Of a stretch of DNA of 64,000 nt, positions 13,701 to 28,700 are shown piece by piece. Position 1 is the stretch's first letter; each line of letters opens with the position of its first letter. The notes below the pieces were generated by a model, which was not told the DNA's origin, made no database searches, and saw nothing but the letters and a program-made list of their open reading frames with translations. Source of the DNA: Amblyomma americanum (lineage: Eukaryota > Arthropoda > Arachnida > Ixodida > Ixodidae); contig NC_135497.1 of NCBI RefSeq assembly GCF_052857255.1, positions 351,272,622-351,336,621 of the forward strand, given 5' to 3'. Position numbers and translations under genes: made by a program.

Positions 13701-16700
13701 TGTACCTAGTGTTGGACAGCAGCAGCCACAGCAGCAAGCACACCTCAGGTGCCTTAGGCATGCCGACCACAACAGATCCCACAAGCAGTCTGGCCAGACT
13801 GCATTTGAGAGCCATACCATCAACAGTTAGTTTAGTGCACAGGGCATAACTTCCTGGACAGGAAACGAGGAAAAAAAAAAGGAGTTCCCCCATTCAGTGC
13901 CGGTTAAGGTTGGCATTGTGATATGGCCTCTAATATCAAGAGTGAATATAAATCAGGCCATGTGGCATGACCAACTATCCAGACCTTGATTTATTCGTAC
14001 TACTAGAATTTCAGAAGCCGCTTCCAAAGAAGTACTTGGCCGGTTGTTACTATCTGATTCAATTAGGAATGCACTGATTCAGTTTGAATATTTGTCACAT
14101 CAAAAAATTATGTAAAAGCGGGAGAATGAGAATACAGTAAAACCTCGATGGAAGTAGATTTTGCCGCACTTTCATCGTAATGAAATTTCATAGCTAGCTT
14201 GAAATAAACCTGAGAAAAAATTTTATTTTGGGCTCGAGTGCTGAAGCGGAACATGTACCGAAGCGCACATCGGAGTGCATAAGCAAATATGGTGATGATC
14301 ATAGCGGCAAGCGCACCGCCTGCTGTGCTATCTGCCTGTTTGTGCCAGCCAGAGAGTCGTTCCTTTGCTCCCTCAGAGCAAGGCCCACCGTGGTTGGTGT
14401 GCGCTCTGTAGCATACACCATCACGGGGTGGAGTCCGGCGGTATTGAACGGTGTCAGCCGAGATTAAATGGAGGGAACGTATTTATTCTCCCCACTTTAA
14501 ACCCCACAGTTTCTGCATGCTTTCAGAGGCGTTCACACGTTTTCACGGCAACGAGGGCAAGTGCTAGTGGCAGTGGCGTCGGCGGCAGCAAAGAAAATGC
14601 AAGGAGAAATATTAACTGCTGGTACTGCATCAAGGACTGTCACATCCATGAAGAGCAGCCTGGAATTAAAGTATGCCAGGCTGCCCTCATGGCTGTGACA
14701 GGCTTTTTGGTACAAACAGGAGCAGTTAAGTGGACTTCAGCAGTACAGAGAGTGAAGACAGCATCCTATGTCAGACATAGCAGTATGCAGTTGAAAAGTA
14801 TACAGTAAAAGCTTGTTAATTCGAACTTCACGGGACCGGGAAAAAAGTTCGAATTACTATATGATTTCGAATTATCGAATGGCCTGGAAAAAACTGGCGA
14901 GAACCATTTGCATTACGGTATATGTACCGTATTTACGGCGACCCACATGGAGCGAACTTGCGCTGCGGATTTTGAGCGGCAAGGCGAACGCCGAAAACGG
15001 GTGGCTGCCGCCAGGATTTAGAAGCGGCGTGATTCCATATGTTTAGTAAAATGCTGAAAAGAACAGCTGTGCATTTACAATTAAGCTATTATTTATTCAA
15101 TGACGACAAAGAGGACAAATTATTCTTTGTGACCCCTTTCTGAACCAAACTAGATAACCTGTTTGAACCTCTCGCACTTCCTGACGTCAACCGACGAGTA
15201 GTGGCTAAGCCTAGTAGCTTTCAAAATCCAGACGCATTCTGCAAATCTGGCGCGTTTCATCTCTAAAATGTTGTGCTGCAAGCATCTTCAGACAAAGCGA
15301 GAGCTTTGTGCAACTTTTGTTTGGCGTGAACACGAGCACAGTGTAGCAGCAACGACGAGTTCGTGGAGAAGTGAGAGGCCGCTTCGGCAGGCGCGGCCAT
15401 GTTGTAGAAGCGGGTGGAAGTCAGATGCTGTCGCGCCCTGATTGGTCCTTGCTGAGAGCCCATGTTGGCCGCTTCCGACAGCGGCTGACCGCCGGGCTAC
15501 AGTGCTCTAGAAGGTTCTAGAACACTGTAGCCGGGCGTACTAAAAGCCGGCGTCATGATCGCGGCTGACCGCGTGCTTCGGTTGGCGACTGTTGGGTGGA
15601 AGGATGGACGACACTCGCAAAGAAAAAAAAAGTTTTTCGCACCTAATTTGTAGTGCCCGTCCGAAGTCATAGCCTTTCATGGGCATTGGCTGGGACCGCA
15701 CCGACAGTACTTATCCATATTTCTGAATTAATAGGGCTCGAATCAACGAGTATTTAGTTGCGAGTTTCGGAGGCTGCGCAGAAATGAGGGTACGCAGCCA
15801 CCACCGCGGCCGCCAACCCGTACCCTCCGGCGGCGCCGGTGATGGCGCCATTTAGGCTTTACCCACTCTTCCACGATTTTATCTGGTTCTATCTTCTGTC
15901 CCCGTTTAGGGCGTGCGCAGCCTCTAACTATGCAGAGGTGCTTTTTTTTTTTTTGCCACGTGCTGTGTGCCAAGCCGCTCAGATGCAGCAGTGCGTAGTT
16001 CGAATTATCTGTAACGGAACCGACTCGCTTTCGAATTAACGGGGTTTTTTATACACAGATCTCTATGGAGCTTGGCCAGACCAAGTAGTGTAGTTCGAAT
16101 TATCCAAAAATTCGAATTATTGAGCTTTCACTGTACATTCAGCCTCACTATGCAGATTCATCAGATTGATATCATGAGTGCTACTTCCCAACCACGGGCA
16201 TCTTGACGCACTTTGACGTACATGTAGCTCCAATATCCTCCCCGAGACCTGGTTATGTGAAATTTGTCCAAAATACTGGGAAACAAAATCGCAGGCATGG
16301 CAGCCATGGAAGCAGGCATGGCAGCCATGGAAGCAGGTATAGTGACATAAAAATCTCTTTTCGGTTTCTATTATGCTTCTAATTAGTGAGTATGGTTCAA
16401 GTCGTGTCATTTCCATTCTTTTCACGAGCTCTCAAAAAGACTAGAATCAGTGTGAATACTACGTTATATAGAGAGCGCCAAAATAGCAAGCGGATTCACA
16501 CGTGTTCCCACAGGCGTTGAAGCACTTTTAAACACTTAAGGGGGAATGCGGCTCTCAGCAAAGATGTTTTTATGCCTCAGTCTAGTTACATGAAATTTGT
16601 TGAGCATATTAGAAATAATTTTATGACCACTCTCACAAATTTTCACTGTTATAACTCTAGAAAATTGTTTTGTACTACATATTTTTCCCCCAAATCTTTT

Positions 16701-19700
16701 GAAAAGGCTGCAGAGTTAAAAGAAGGTAGCAGAAAGCTGGTTAAACATTGATTGCATTGCTACTGGTATACTACAGGTCAAGACATTCTTAGAAATTTTT
16801 TCACACAAAGCACCCATTTTGGGTTTGAATTTTTACAATGCAATGTTTGTTAACATACCTAGAGTGAGAAGAAAATTGCATACAAGAAATTTAAAATTCA
16901 TAAATTAAAAAACACAGAATGTCTTGACCTGCAATATGGTCCTGGGAGTGCAATAAGAGAGCAATTACTCATTGGCGTTCACCCAAGTGCAGCCATATGG
17001 CTGTACATTTCCCCTAAACATGTGACCAGTCCTGGGAGTGCAACAAAACAAACGAGGTCAAACAGGCTTGAACAGGCCGAGATCGCGTTATAATCGTAGT
17101 ATATATCTATTTTTTTTTTTACTTTCATGAGGTCTCTAATTCCCCCCTCGCTTTATATTCATGGTCGCATTGTATACACAAAAATATGGTATTTAAGTCA
17201 AATTTTATAACTTAAATTATAAAATCCTGAGTGTTTGAACAAAAAAACGATTCCCACTCTGGGTCTGAGGAGGTTAAAAAAATGGTAAATAGTGGCATTT
17301 AACATCCTGAAGCGACATATGCACTATGCGGGACACTGTAGTGGAGAGCTCCGGATTAATTTACACCACTTGGGGTTCTTAATGTGCACTGACATCGCAC
17401 AGCACATGGGCACCTTTCGACACGTGGCTTCTGTGGCCGGGATTGAACTCGGGTCCTTAGGCTCAGTAGCCGAGTGGCCTAAGGACTGAGCCAATATGGC
17501 AGATGAGTCTCAGGAGGATGTGGCAAGAAATAGTTAGTCTGCATACAAATAGGCATTATTCGTCCACAGGAAGAAAAAAGGAAAAACAGCGGTTGTCACT
17601 CATACTGACGGAGTAATCGTTAGTTGAGAGCAAAAAATGTGTTCCCTTTCACAATGGAGCTACCTGTACATACGTGACAGTATGGGAACCATCCCAATTG
17701 AGGGTTTGTCGCCACGTTTTAGTTTCTGATGTCCGTGAGTATTGCATATTCTGTTGTGCAAGCTCTGAAGCTCGTACGTTCGTTTATGGCAGCATGTGGA
17801 CCACCTCTTTGCAGCGTAAATTAGCTCTGTTGGGTTAGCAATACAGTTGAACCTGGTTATAATGAAACTGAAGAAAAGTTGGCAATTTTTCGCTACATCC
17901 AGGCTTTCGTTATATGCAGTTTCCGCGTGAAGACTCGGAAGGACAGTGCAGAACGGAAACCAAAATGAGAAATAATTTAAATAAATGTTTGTGAAATCAC
18001 CTTGAAGATGTTTACCGTAAGTAACACCCCCCTCCTCTTTGAGGTCATTAACGCACAGAAACGTTTTGCGATCGTGCTGATAGCACCACTGCAGCAGCAG
18101 CTGCTGCCACCTACACTGTGGCTTGCACAATGTGGCTACGAGTGGGGCGTGGAAAGCAGAGCAGGTGGGGGAGTCGGACGCATCACTGCCGCTACAGCTA
18201 GACCGGCCACAAAGGCATCTGCTTCGTGCGTGTTCCCGCTCTCAAGTCTGCCTGCCACTGTTGCCCCAAGAACAAACTCTTCGCCTCGCATCGTTGGTGT
18301 ACCGATGCTCTCCACCATCCCCGCTCCCAACGCGTGACAGATATCGACGCCGCAATCTGTTTTACAGTCTAGAAAATTTTGCGTGGTTTAGCCAAATTTC
18401 CAGTAACTCTGCACTTGCTAGTAAATAGTCGACTTAGCGAGTTTGTTATATCAAGGTCAACCACTACAACACCCTCATTACGTGGAGCTCTCAAATACAT
18501 ACGCATAGGGCTCCACTGGGAAAATGAGAAACTTGAATATCGAGGAATTTGCTATATGGAGATTTGCTACATTCAGGTTTAACTGTAGGCCTATCCTTGC
18601 CTGCATCACTACCGCATGTTTCTGGTCTGGTGGTAAAACATGTGGCTTCTGATAGCGTGGTCTTCTGTCAGCACCGTCTTCTGGCAGTGCCAATGGCCTT
18701 CCTTACTCCTTCTCTCCTGGCCTTCCCACGAGGCCACAGCAGCGCAACGGAACATGTCATGTCAGCGGCATGCTCAGGATCTCACAAGAGGAGAGGATGA
18801 CAATAACATAAGACCCAAACTCAAAACATGTGCATCCTCCTCATCACCTGTGAGATGCCTAGTGCAGTAGACGTCCCAAGGCGGCTAATGAGCTCGCAAT
18901 ATGAACAAGAAAAAATGCAATCCCAATGGGCATAAGAACTACGCGTAATGCCGTTGTTGATGGTGAAGAAAGAGCAGAAGGACCACTTTCACCACAAATA
19001 AAGGTTTTCCCCATTAGCGATCTGCAACACATTTTGGAAGGCTATTAGCATGCTAGGAATTTCAATGTAGAGAAACTTCAATGTTACGAACTAAACTGCA
19101 TATTTTACAGACTGTTCAAGTGAGGTTCGACTGTATATAACAGTGTAGTTTTGGGCATACAGCAAGTACAATTTCCACCAGCACACTAACCGGCCACACA
19201 AAATGCAAACTATGCATGCTCACCTTGCCAAAGCTTGTCAACAAAGCAGGATGTCAGGTAGAAAACATTCGGTGGAATGTTTGAGTATTTGCCACCAGCT
19301 GTTATGGGCAAAGCTGTCTGGTCATCAAGTAGCACATCAGCTGCCAAAAGATGCTCTCTGAGTGAAGACAAGATTTCTGTCACAAATTCCTTCTGCTGGT
19401 TCAGAGTTGCATGGTTTGGAAATGCCTGAAATTAAAAATTCAGGTTTCAACATATTCTAACCATGAAAAGGGGGTGCAGCTCCTTGGAATATGCAACAAA
19501 GTCACTCATTTCTAACAGTTGTTCATTTTATGGGTTTAAAAAAGCCCATATTAGCTATAAAGAAAGGCATTTATGCACCACTGATAACAATTTTCATAAT
19601 TAGAAAGATAAGCAAACTGTACTATGTGATGTATAGTAGAACAGTTTCGCAAAACTCAACACAAGTAAATCTGATGTTCATGCATGACACTTACTTCCAA

Positions 19701-22700
19701 AACAAGGTCAATGACAGGAGCTTGTTTTGTTGGAAAAGCCAGGGAAAGGCTATCTACCACAATAACTCTGAGGAAGTCCATGACATATTTTCGTGCTGGA
19801 TGCTTTGACAGGCCTGCGTTAGACTCCGAGCACTTGGGGTTCGATATTATCTAGAAAGGTGTGGGAACAGTTAGTTGGGAAACATAATAAATAGGCTGGG
19901 TAAAGTATAACACACAGGCTATATGGCATGCAACACAAAAATAAACAATTTAAGGAAAGCAATGCTAAACCAAAATATTGAAGGAAAAAAACTCAACTGT
20001 TACAGAAAATTACTGTGCTTCAACTAAGCAACTGCACACAATGGCAGTTTTGCAAATGGCCGATATATGGCATGCAATGCAGACAGTAGTGTCATTCGGC
20101 TTCTTTCTATCCCAGAAAACATTACTGAATTCTCACAGTGTGTGCAAATGACATTCCCAGATGCTTCTCAAATTGCAGTCACAGTATCAGCTGCCACAAG
20201 TACAGGAGGTATAAGATATGCTTCATCAAGATGACACGAACTTCCACTCACATCAAAATAATATAACATTGAAATGAATTACTAGTTTAATTTTTTTCAA
20301 ATTCCGCCATGACTTCATTTCTACAATCAAGGAATCATTAACAATCCACTAACAGGAACCTAGAAATTCGGAACTTTCATTTGACGTTTTCATGGTCTGG
20401 GCTTTGCAAAGCTAAGAACAGTGGGAGACATAATGTTTCTTACTTCAGAAATGCTTACAAAAGAAAATAAAGCACTTATTATTAGCAAGAATGAAAACAG
20501 AATGAACAACTACTTCAATGTTTTAATGAGCTGTGGACAGAAATAAAAAATTCTAGTTCACCTGAAAATCATCTGCTGGAGATGCAACTTCACTGAGACC
20601 ATTTGCAAATGGAAACAGCGTGGCTGACAAGGCACACAGAATGTCTGAGCTCATGCACATGTTCATGAAGTCTTGTCGGTTATTATAAAGGTACATGAGA
20701 AACTGGATGAGTGTCACAGGATGTTCCTCTACGCCGGATACGTTCTCTCCTCGTGGCTGCGCGTTGAAAGGGGGACAAAGGGAAAAAGAAAAAAGAAGTA
20801 TGTTACCGAAGCTATCAAGAGAAATCATTAGTTGAGGCTCAATTAAAATATGTACAACTTACTGTAATGCTGTTTCAGCACCTAGCAACAAGAGGTTCAA
20901 GCCAATACAGCCTGCTATTGCTGTCTCAAGCAACATACAAACAGAAAGATAAAAAAGCTGACACACACACACATTACCCACAAGGGACCCGATGACAGTG
21001 TTGCTAGTGTGAAAGAAGGAGTAACTGCATGGAACGGAGTGAACTTGCAGTGAATAGCATGATAACTGACAATGACGAAACAAGCACAATCAGACCCAAG
21101 CGCACAACATTTGCGAGTTCAGAAATGGTGCTCTACGAGTGCAGTCTTTCTTCTTTAAGTAAATTTTTGGCATACCTGGCTGAGGATGCAGCGCACCATG
21201 GCGAGGAGTACCACAACAAGCTCAAAGTTGATGTCCCCTTGGGACATGATTGAATGGCCAGGTGGCACACCAAACAAGAAGCTCCAAATGTTGTCCAGAG
21301 AGAACTGCACAGAAGTCAAAAGGTAGTTCTTTTATCAGGCACTTTAGGAAACATGAGGTCACAGTACAAAACCTAAGGCCCCGGCCCAGTTCCTGCAAAA
21401 AAAAAAAACCGTAGTAGGCAAACATGAAAAAACCGAAATTCAGACAGTGGTTGCTCAAGTAGTGCAAAACTTATATACAGTATAACCTCGTTACAACTGA
21501 TATTCGGATATAACGTACCAATCTGCCATGTTTGGTTGGTCTTCCTATCTTTGCAATTGATTGAATTTTGCTTACTGTGAATTCAGTACAACGTACATTC
21601 AGATAGAACAGACTCAATTAGGTGACCAATAAACCAGTTCGGGCTTCGTTAAGCTAACTTTTCAGTAGCGAATGCTTAACTTCAAGTACTCTTCGGTACG
21701 TCTTGGTGATTCATGCGTCAACGGCAGCAGCTACGATGGTGGCGACTATATTGTTATTACCGCGAATTTCCGTGCATGAATGGTCTCCGAATAAAAGTTG
21801 ACTGCTGCCCAACTCACGAGCCTTGGTAAAAAAAGAAAGAAAAATAATAATAATTAAAATAAATAAATATAAGTTGATATGCACATATTGACTTATGCTG
21901 GAGCGTCAGTAAGCTAGGGCTGAAGTGGGTGGAGAGGCTACCCTCCTCATCCTGCATCCCTAGCTTCTCGAGGAAAGGTGTACTACACGTCTGCAGTGTG
22001 CTCCTTGGCACATAGTTCTTTGCGAACACATGCCTGCTCACCTTTCATTCACTGACCTCCTGCACAGTTGCTAACTTTTTCTCTGGGTGCTTTACTTCCC
22101 GCAAGGTGTTGACAATGCGGCACGCACATGGGTTAGGACGATGTAATCGCAAGGGCAATTGTTAGGGGCTAACAGAAATCAAAGACAATAAAACAGAACA
22201 CCTTTCAACACTTGCGTGCCCTGACCTCGCAACTGATCGTGCCACTGAGCGGCAAAATGAACCGCCAACGGCCACCAACGGTTCTGTGGTTGCTGTGGCT
22301 GCAGTTTCGGATCCCGACTCGACGCATGCTTCAGAACTGCAAAAGTTTTAGCTGAGGCCACCTATCACTTGTTCAGGAAAATGACTGACTGCGTTAGCAC
22401 ATCACGTAGGTAGCGATGGTGTATGGTTCAAAATATTGGTGGCAAAATCAATTGCATCACTAGGGTCAGAGGAGCCCGAAGCATCCCCCGTGCCCACTCC
22501 AATGAAATGCAATCGCTGCGGCTGGGATTCAATCCTGCAATGGTGGGCCCACCCGCAGAATGCTAAAGCAGTTAAATTAGTGATGCTATGTTCAGAATTA
22601 TGCACCCGAGGAGCCTTCTACTGCCTGCGGATAGGCCAAAACTGCCATTGGCCCCACAAATACCATTTTTATTCGAATCTAGGCCGTCAGCTTTTTTTTT

Positions 22701-25700
22701 TTTTTCAAAGGGATACTGCATTAAACTTTAGGCAGTCCAATTTTCTACTGGAATGAAAGCTGGAGGTCCTATGTCGACTGAAACCGCATCATTTTTTGCA
22801 CGAAGCCAGTGGAAAGCACTTTTCCACTCATGTTTTCCTTGAACTGGTGCACCTGCTGGCGGCACTATGAACAACTGCGCCTTCCTTGGAAGCTGTGATG
22901 TCACGCGTCTCCCTGCCTCCTTGCCCGGCCAGTCCGTCCGCTTCAGCGTCATGGCCGTGCGCCTGCAGCAGCTGCGTGGACGCTTGTCTTCCTTATTCCG
23001 AATTTGCAGTACATTCACCAAAACAAACCGCCCGCAGCCAATATAATATGTATACTTGAACAAGTAGAAAAATAAATATATTATGTAATAGTGTTTTCAT
23101 GCGAGCGAGTGCAAATATAAGGAAAACTGAGCTGAGAACTTCTTCGATCATGCCCGAGACCATAAAAAAAAGTAACAACATTGTCAATTTACTAATGAAG
23201 CCAATGCCACGGGAATCACGCGCCAGATCCAAATTTACAATTTACCAACGCATGCAAGTCTGCCAGCGTAGTAATAGTGCTCCACTCATAAAAACTGCGT
23301 GCTGCATACTTTTTCGCTATGCCGATGCAATTAAGTTGGCTGCTTTTATATGTTGAGCACTCATTCTGCTGTTTGCGCCGCTTACGTGATGTATAAGTCC
23401 TATTTCAAACTGCCCCGCCCGCCCCATCCCGGCGCCGTGGCTGCTCTTTTTGTGTGGCTGTAGCAATGAATGAAAGTGATGCCTTGATTTACCTTCGGCA
23501 AAGGAAATGTTTTCATACCTAATTCAGGAAAACTTCTCTGGGTCATATCAAACTGGATGACAATATGCACAGCTACCACCGCGAGGCGCATGCTTGGGCG
23601 AAATGTCATCCTCCAGGCTCATTTTACTCGTCGTTGCTCGATGAGGCAGCGGGGTTATAGCCATATCTTTAGGCATTTTGATATCTGAATGACGTAATCG
23701 TTACTTCCAATGCCACTTTTTAGGCTGTAAGTGTCGATCTGTTTTCATGTTTCCATGCCACCAACACTGAACTTCCAAGCGCGACAGCTGAACCGATGCC
23801 AGCATGGTGCGACAGAAGCAGGCCGCCGCGAGACTGTGCGACATCACGCACGCTTCCCATCCGTGGCGCCATCCGTGGCGTCATCCGTGCAAAAATATAT
23901 GAAATAAAGACTGAAACTTTAGATAATAGATAATCAAACCATCTGAATCGAATTTTGGTGATTTAACAGAAAGTCCCAATTTAATGCAGTATCCCTTTAA
24001 CACATGGCATGTGAAACTCTCAGCTCAGCTTAGATACGAGGATTCAGTTGTATTCGTGATGAACTTTTTGCTTGTGCCGCAACGAGGAGCACTTTCATGG
24101 GCCCAAAGAAAGGTTGTCATCTGGAAGTGGAAACAGCACTGGCAGAGTTTGTGAAATTGCAGAGGTCAGCAGCACTTCCACTGACCACAAAAGTTCAGCA
24201 TTTCCAATGCACTTGATGGCACACAGCATTGTGCACTGCAAGAAGAGGACAGTGATAAGGAGGTCAGCGATGGCAAGTGAGCGGGAGCAGGTTTGTAGAA
24301 ATAAATAATCGCTGTCTGCGTGCTGTCCCTGCTGTCACTCTCAATTGTTTTTTTTGGACGCCTTACATTCGAAAAAAGTTCCATTTGGCCTTCAACTTTC
24401 GGGTGTCGGCTTAGAAATGAAGCCGGCCTAGATTCGAGTAAATATGGTATATAGCGCAAATAGGTCGGCTCTGGACGTGGGTCGCTTACCCTCCCCCGAT
24501 TCTATACATTCATTTTCAATCCCTGGCTTGGCTGGGATCATGTTGAAAATGGATGCTGAAACATTAAATGAAAACCTAATAGTTGTACAGGTACTTTCTT
24601 TTAGAGGTGTTAAGACTAAATAAACAAGGTCTTGCACACAGCTATGTACGGCTTGAAAGGCACTCTGACTATAACAGACTCATCTATGGTTATAATAAAG
24701 GTTTGCTGTAACAGTATTTGGGTTCTCCAGGCTTCTCTTACAAAAGACTGAAACCTTGGACACTATCAGAGTCTGCTGTAACGAAATTATACTTATTGAT
24801 TGAATCATGCTAAGCATATTTACTGTGATTGTTTAATTGTTTTGTTTCAGGAAAAATGAGCCTGTAACATATGGCTAGTGAGCAGTTTTAATGGGCCCAC
24901 CTTACCTAACTTTCTAACAGTTATAATTATATTTACCAGTCAAATGTGCTGAATATGTCCCAGAGATGATGAGTTCAGACTGGGAATGTGGAGCTTGTCA
25001 CTACGCTGGCACACAGTTTCTGACACTAGGCTGGCATAATAATATGGTGCAGCCTACAAAAGAAATTGTAACAGCAGGCAAACTACAGCTGCTAGCAGTT
25101 AATAACGCTCCCATGACATAATGAGGCAAGTTAACATTGAAGAAACACCTGGCTGAGAGCCTTTACAGATCCCATCAGGATAGAACCAAGCTTGTTTTCA
25201 GCAGACATTGTGCTAGTTACTATTTCACAAAAGTACAAAAAATAAAGGAGAGTGATCAAACCATGGGAGCCTCACCTGCAGCCCACACGGGATGCGGCTG
25301 ACAGGGCGCCCCATTAACATGGCCAGCAGAAGGAAATTGATGTCTGGCACTGTGACATGCTGGCACATGAGCCACTGAAGCTGTTGGAAGCCTGGCACCT
25401 GGTAAGCCTCCATCCTGATTGACTGGCTTCCACTGCCCTTGTTGTTTGCTGTTGACACATTGAAGCCTGAACCAGGCAGCCATGAAGATCACAAAAAAAA
25501 AGAGAAAAAGTTCACTCAACAGCTATTCTTCACAGCAGCCTACTGGACAAAAGCCCCCCCCCCCCCCCCCCCCTTTTTTTTTGCCATAGATGCCCTTGCG
25601 CCATAAAAATTCATAATCATCATCATTATCACTAAAGCCTTTTCCAAGGTGCCCATAGCATATGCAGCAATGCTCTTGTGTTCTAGTTGCAAAGAATTCC

Positions 25701-28700
25701 TCATCCAAGCAGATAAAATTTGAAAGGAAAGATGATTTATGCACAGGCGTGGCCAAAATAATATGGAGCATGCTTTGATGGCTGTAATTTTCTCACCCGT
25801 TCCATTCACAAGATATGATGGTTACTTGTGTTTGTGTGTGAGCACAACAGTGTGATGTACTATCATACGTATGAAGCACCTCAAAATTTTTGCTAGGTAA
25901 GGTGTGACAGGGGTTTGAACGTGAAAGTGTACTCCGTATTATTATAGCCGGAACTGTACATGAAAAAGGCACAAGCAAGCAGAGTGTACAGCTAAGAAAT
26001 TTGCAAAACTGTTCTTGCTATCTTCTACCGGCTACAGGAAAGAGAATGAAGGAAGGTTCAACGTAAGCACACAATATAGAGGAAATTTTAACATGCAAGA
26101 TATCTCACTTTTAAAACCCTTGCTGGCCATAAGAACAGCGGTTTACACTTAAGCTATTAATCATGACTCCTTCTCTTCAAAAGGTCAGCATATGGCACAA
26201 AAGGGTAATGACGGCATTGAGCTTAAAGAAAATATTAAAAAAGGAAGTAGAAAGAAATGTTGCCACAAATATATAATGGACCACCAAAAACTGAATAATG
26301 ACAAGTAAAAGTAGAGATGCCTACCCAGAAGAACAGTGGTTCTGTTCTGGAGCACAAGGTCAGTCTCCGTGAGCCAGCCACCATTGTGAGATGCCTCACG
26401 AAAGCGCTGCATCAAACTTGGGCAGCTGAGCAACACTGTGAGGCACTGCAAGGCAAGTACCACCGTGGTTGGGTGCAGATGGCTCTGCATGAACAGCAGG
26501 AGCCAGTCCATGCCCAGCACCCGAGCCAGTTCTTCACAGAACCTGCAAGAGAATAGCAGGGAGTCACATCAAAAAGTGGAACGCAGGTTACTCAATGCGA
26601 CCATGCACGGCATGATACTGTTCACCACAAAATACTCTTGCCAACAACCGCCATAATACCACAGAACACACCCAAAAGTACGCAACAATGAATATAACAC
26701 GAGGGAGTACTTTGAAAAAAAAAAAAAATGTTACAAGTGTAACGCAATCTCGGCCTGTTCAAGCAACTAAAACCTGAGGACTTGGAAAAAATGAAGATGG
26801 CACGCAAAAATACAGAAGCAACGAATGCGTTGACATTGTTTGAGAAGCAGCACTTCTGAAATGTGCATGACACCATTATGCGCAATAAAGCCTCTGATGA
26901 GTTAACGCATGCACTCTCCCATGCAGCAGCGGCCACCTGCTTCGTGTTTTCTGCGGTGCAATCATGTGCCCATTCAACCTTCTTTGCGTTCCCTACTCCA
27001 CTCAACACTTTCAGTCACTTCTCTTTCTCAGTAGCCCAAGCCACCTTCTTCCCACAGTCATAGCCCTCCCCCCCCCCTCTCTCCTTTTCTTGACCGTGTA
27101 GCGCGTCCCCAAGGTCTTCGAAAAGTTGGCTTCGCCTTCCAGCTCAGGAGTCTAGCAGTGAAGCTGGCTGAAGATATTGTTACAAGTGGACGAATCATGA
27201 ACGAAGAAGTGGCGGTGCGCTGAACGACGACGACGTTGACAGTTGGTAGCTGGGCGCTCGGTTCTGAGCTCAGTGCTGGCCATCTCAGAGCAGCCGCCAA
27301 TATAAACTTACCGCCGTAACATCCCCGTAACATCTTTTGGTGGAGGTCGCGGGTTCGAGCCGACATGCCGACGAGCCGACGAGACGACAGGCCGAACCGG
27401 CGAGATGACTACCGACCCGGCCCCTCCATCTGCGCCTGCCACGCCAACTGTCGTCGTAGCCCACCCTCGCGACCCGGGCACATTCTGCGGTACAGATGGC
27501 GTGGACGTCGAGGACTGGCTCTCGCTTTATGAGCGTGTTAGCCAGCACAACAGGTGGGACGCCACGCTGATGCTGGCCAATGTAATATTTTATCTCGCCG
27601 GCACCGCACGCGTCTGGTTCGAAACCCACGAAGAAGAGATTGCCACGTGGGATGCCTGCAAGCAAAAGCTCCGCGGCCTGTTTGGGAAACCAGTTGGCCG
27701 TCAGCTTGCTGCCAAAAAAGAACTTGCAGCTCGCGCCCAAACGGCCACTGAATCATATATTACATACATTCAAGACGTCTTGGCACTGTGCCGAAAGGTC
27801 GATCCCAACATGACCGAAGACGATAAGGTAGGCCACATTCTTAAAGGCATTGCCGACGATGCCTTCCACCTTCTTCTATGCCGGGACTGCTCTACGGTTG
27901 ACTCCGTTCTGCAGGTGTGTCGACGCTTCGAGCAGGCCAAGCACGGGCGCATTGCACACCGCTTCGACCGCCTGCCTAACACAGCTGCCAGTTCCACGTG
28001 CGAGGATCTGCCGACACTAAGGCAGCCTTCCAACCCCGACAACGTGACTCGCATCGTGCGCCGTGAACTGGAGGCGCTGGCTCCTGTTACGCCCAACGCG
28101 CCCTTGTCGGACAACACCCTGGCAACAATATCCCTTATTCAAGCTATCGTCCGCCAGGAGGTCGCCAACTTGGGCATGCCCTCCAGCCATCGTCCCGTCG
28201 AACCTCGGAGTGCGAGCCCCATCTCTCCCGTGGTCGCTACTGCTACGGCCCGCAACACCTTCGTCCCAAGTTACACAAGGTATCGCAATCCGGATGAGTG
28301 GCGTACCCCTGACGACCGGCCGATCTGCTTTACGTGCTCGCGCGTAGGCCACATCTCCCGCCACTGCCGCAGCCATTGGTCCGCACCTCCCCGACCTTTG
28401 CCCTACGTCGACCGCCGTTATGACTATGGACCCCGTCGCTTCACGCCTCGGAATGACCCACCCAGCGCCGAGTCCACACCGCCTCCTCGTAGAACCAGCC
28501 GCTCTCCCTCCCCGACAGCCCACCGTTCCCGCTCACTTCTTCCGCACCGCAGTTACTCACCGTCCTCTGCAGGCCGCTTCGCAGGAAACTAGCCAGTGCA
28601 GCTCCCGGAGGTGATGCTGCATTGGTGCCCCGACCTGAAAATCCTCTACTGACCCAGCCTTCGCCCTGTAATCTGCTCGACGTTTTTGTGGACGGTGTTC

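Noticed and set aside
13393..13893. 166-codon minus-strand frame
   Set aside because: No WDFY3 similarity, no splice sites fitting phase, no known domain.
17660..18130. 156-codon minus-strand frame
   Set aside because: Overlaps the end of a Tigger-like MITE; its content is repeat sequence.
27333..27365. tRNA gene or B box after the gypsy 5' LTR (GGTTCGAGCC)
   Set aside because: No A box or cloverleaf around it; it falls in the primer-binding/leader region of the retrotransposon.
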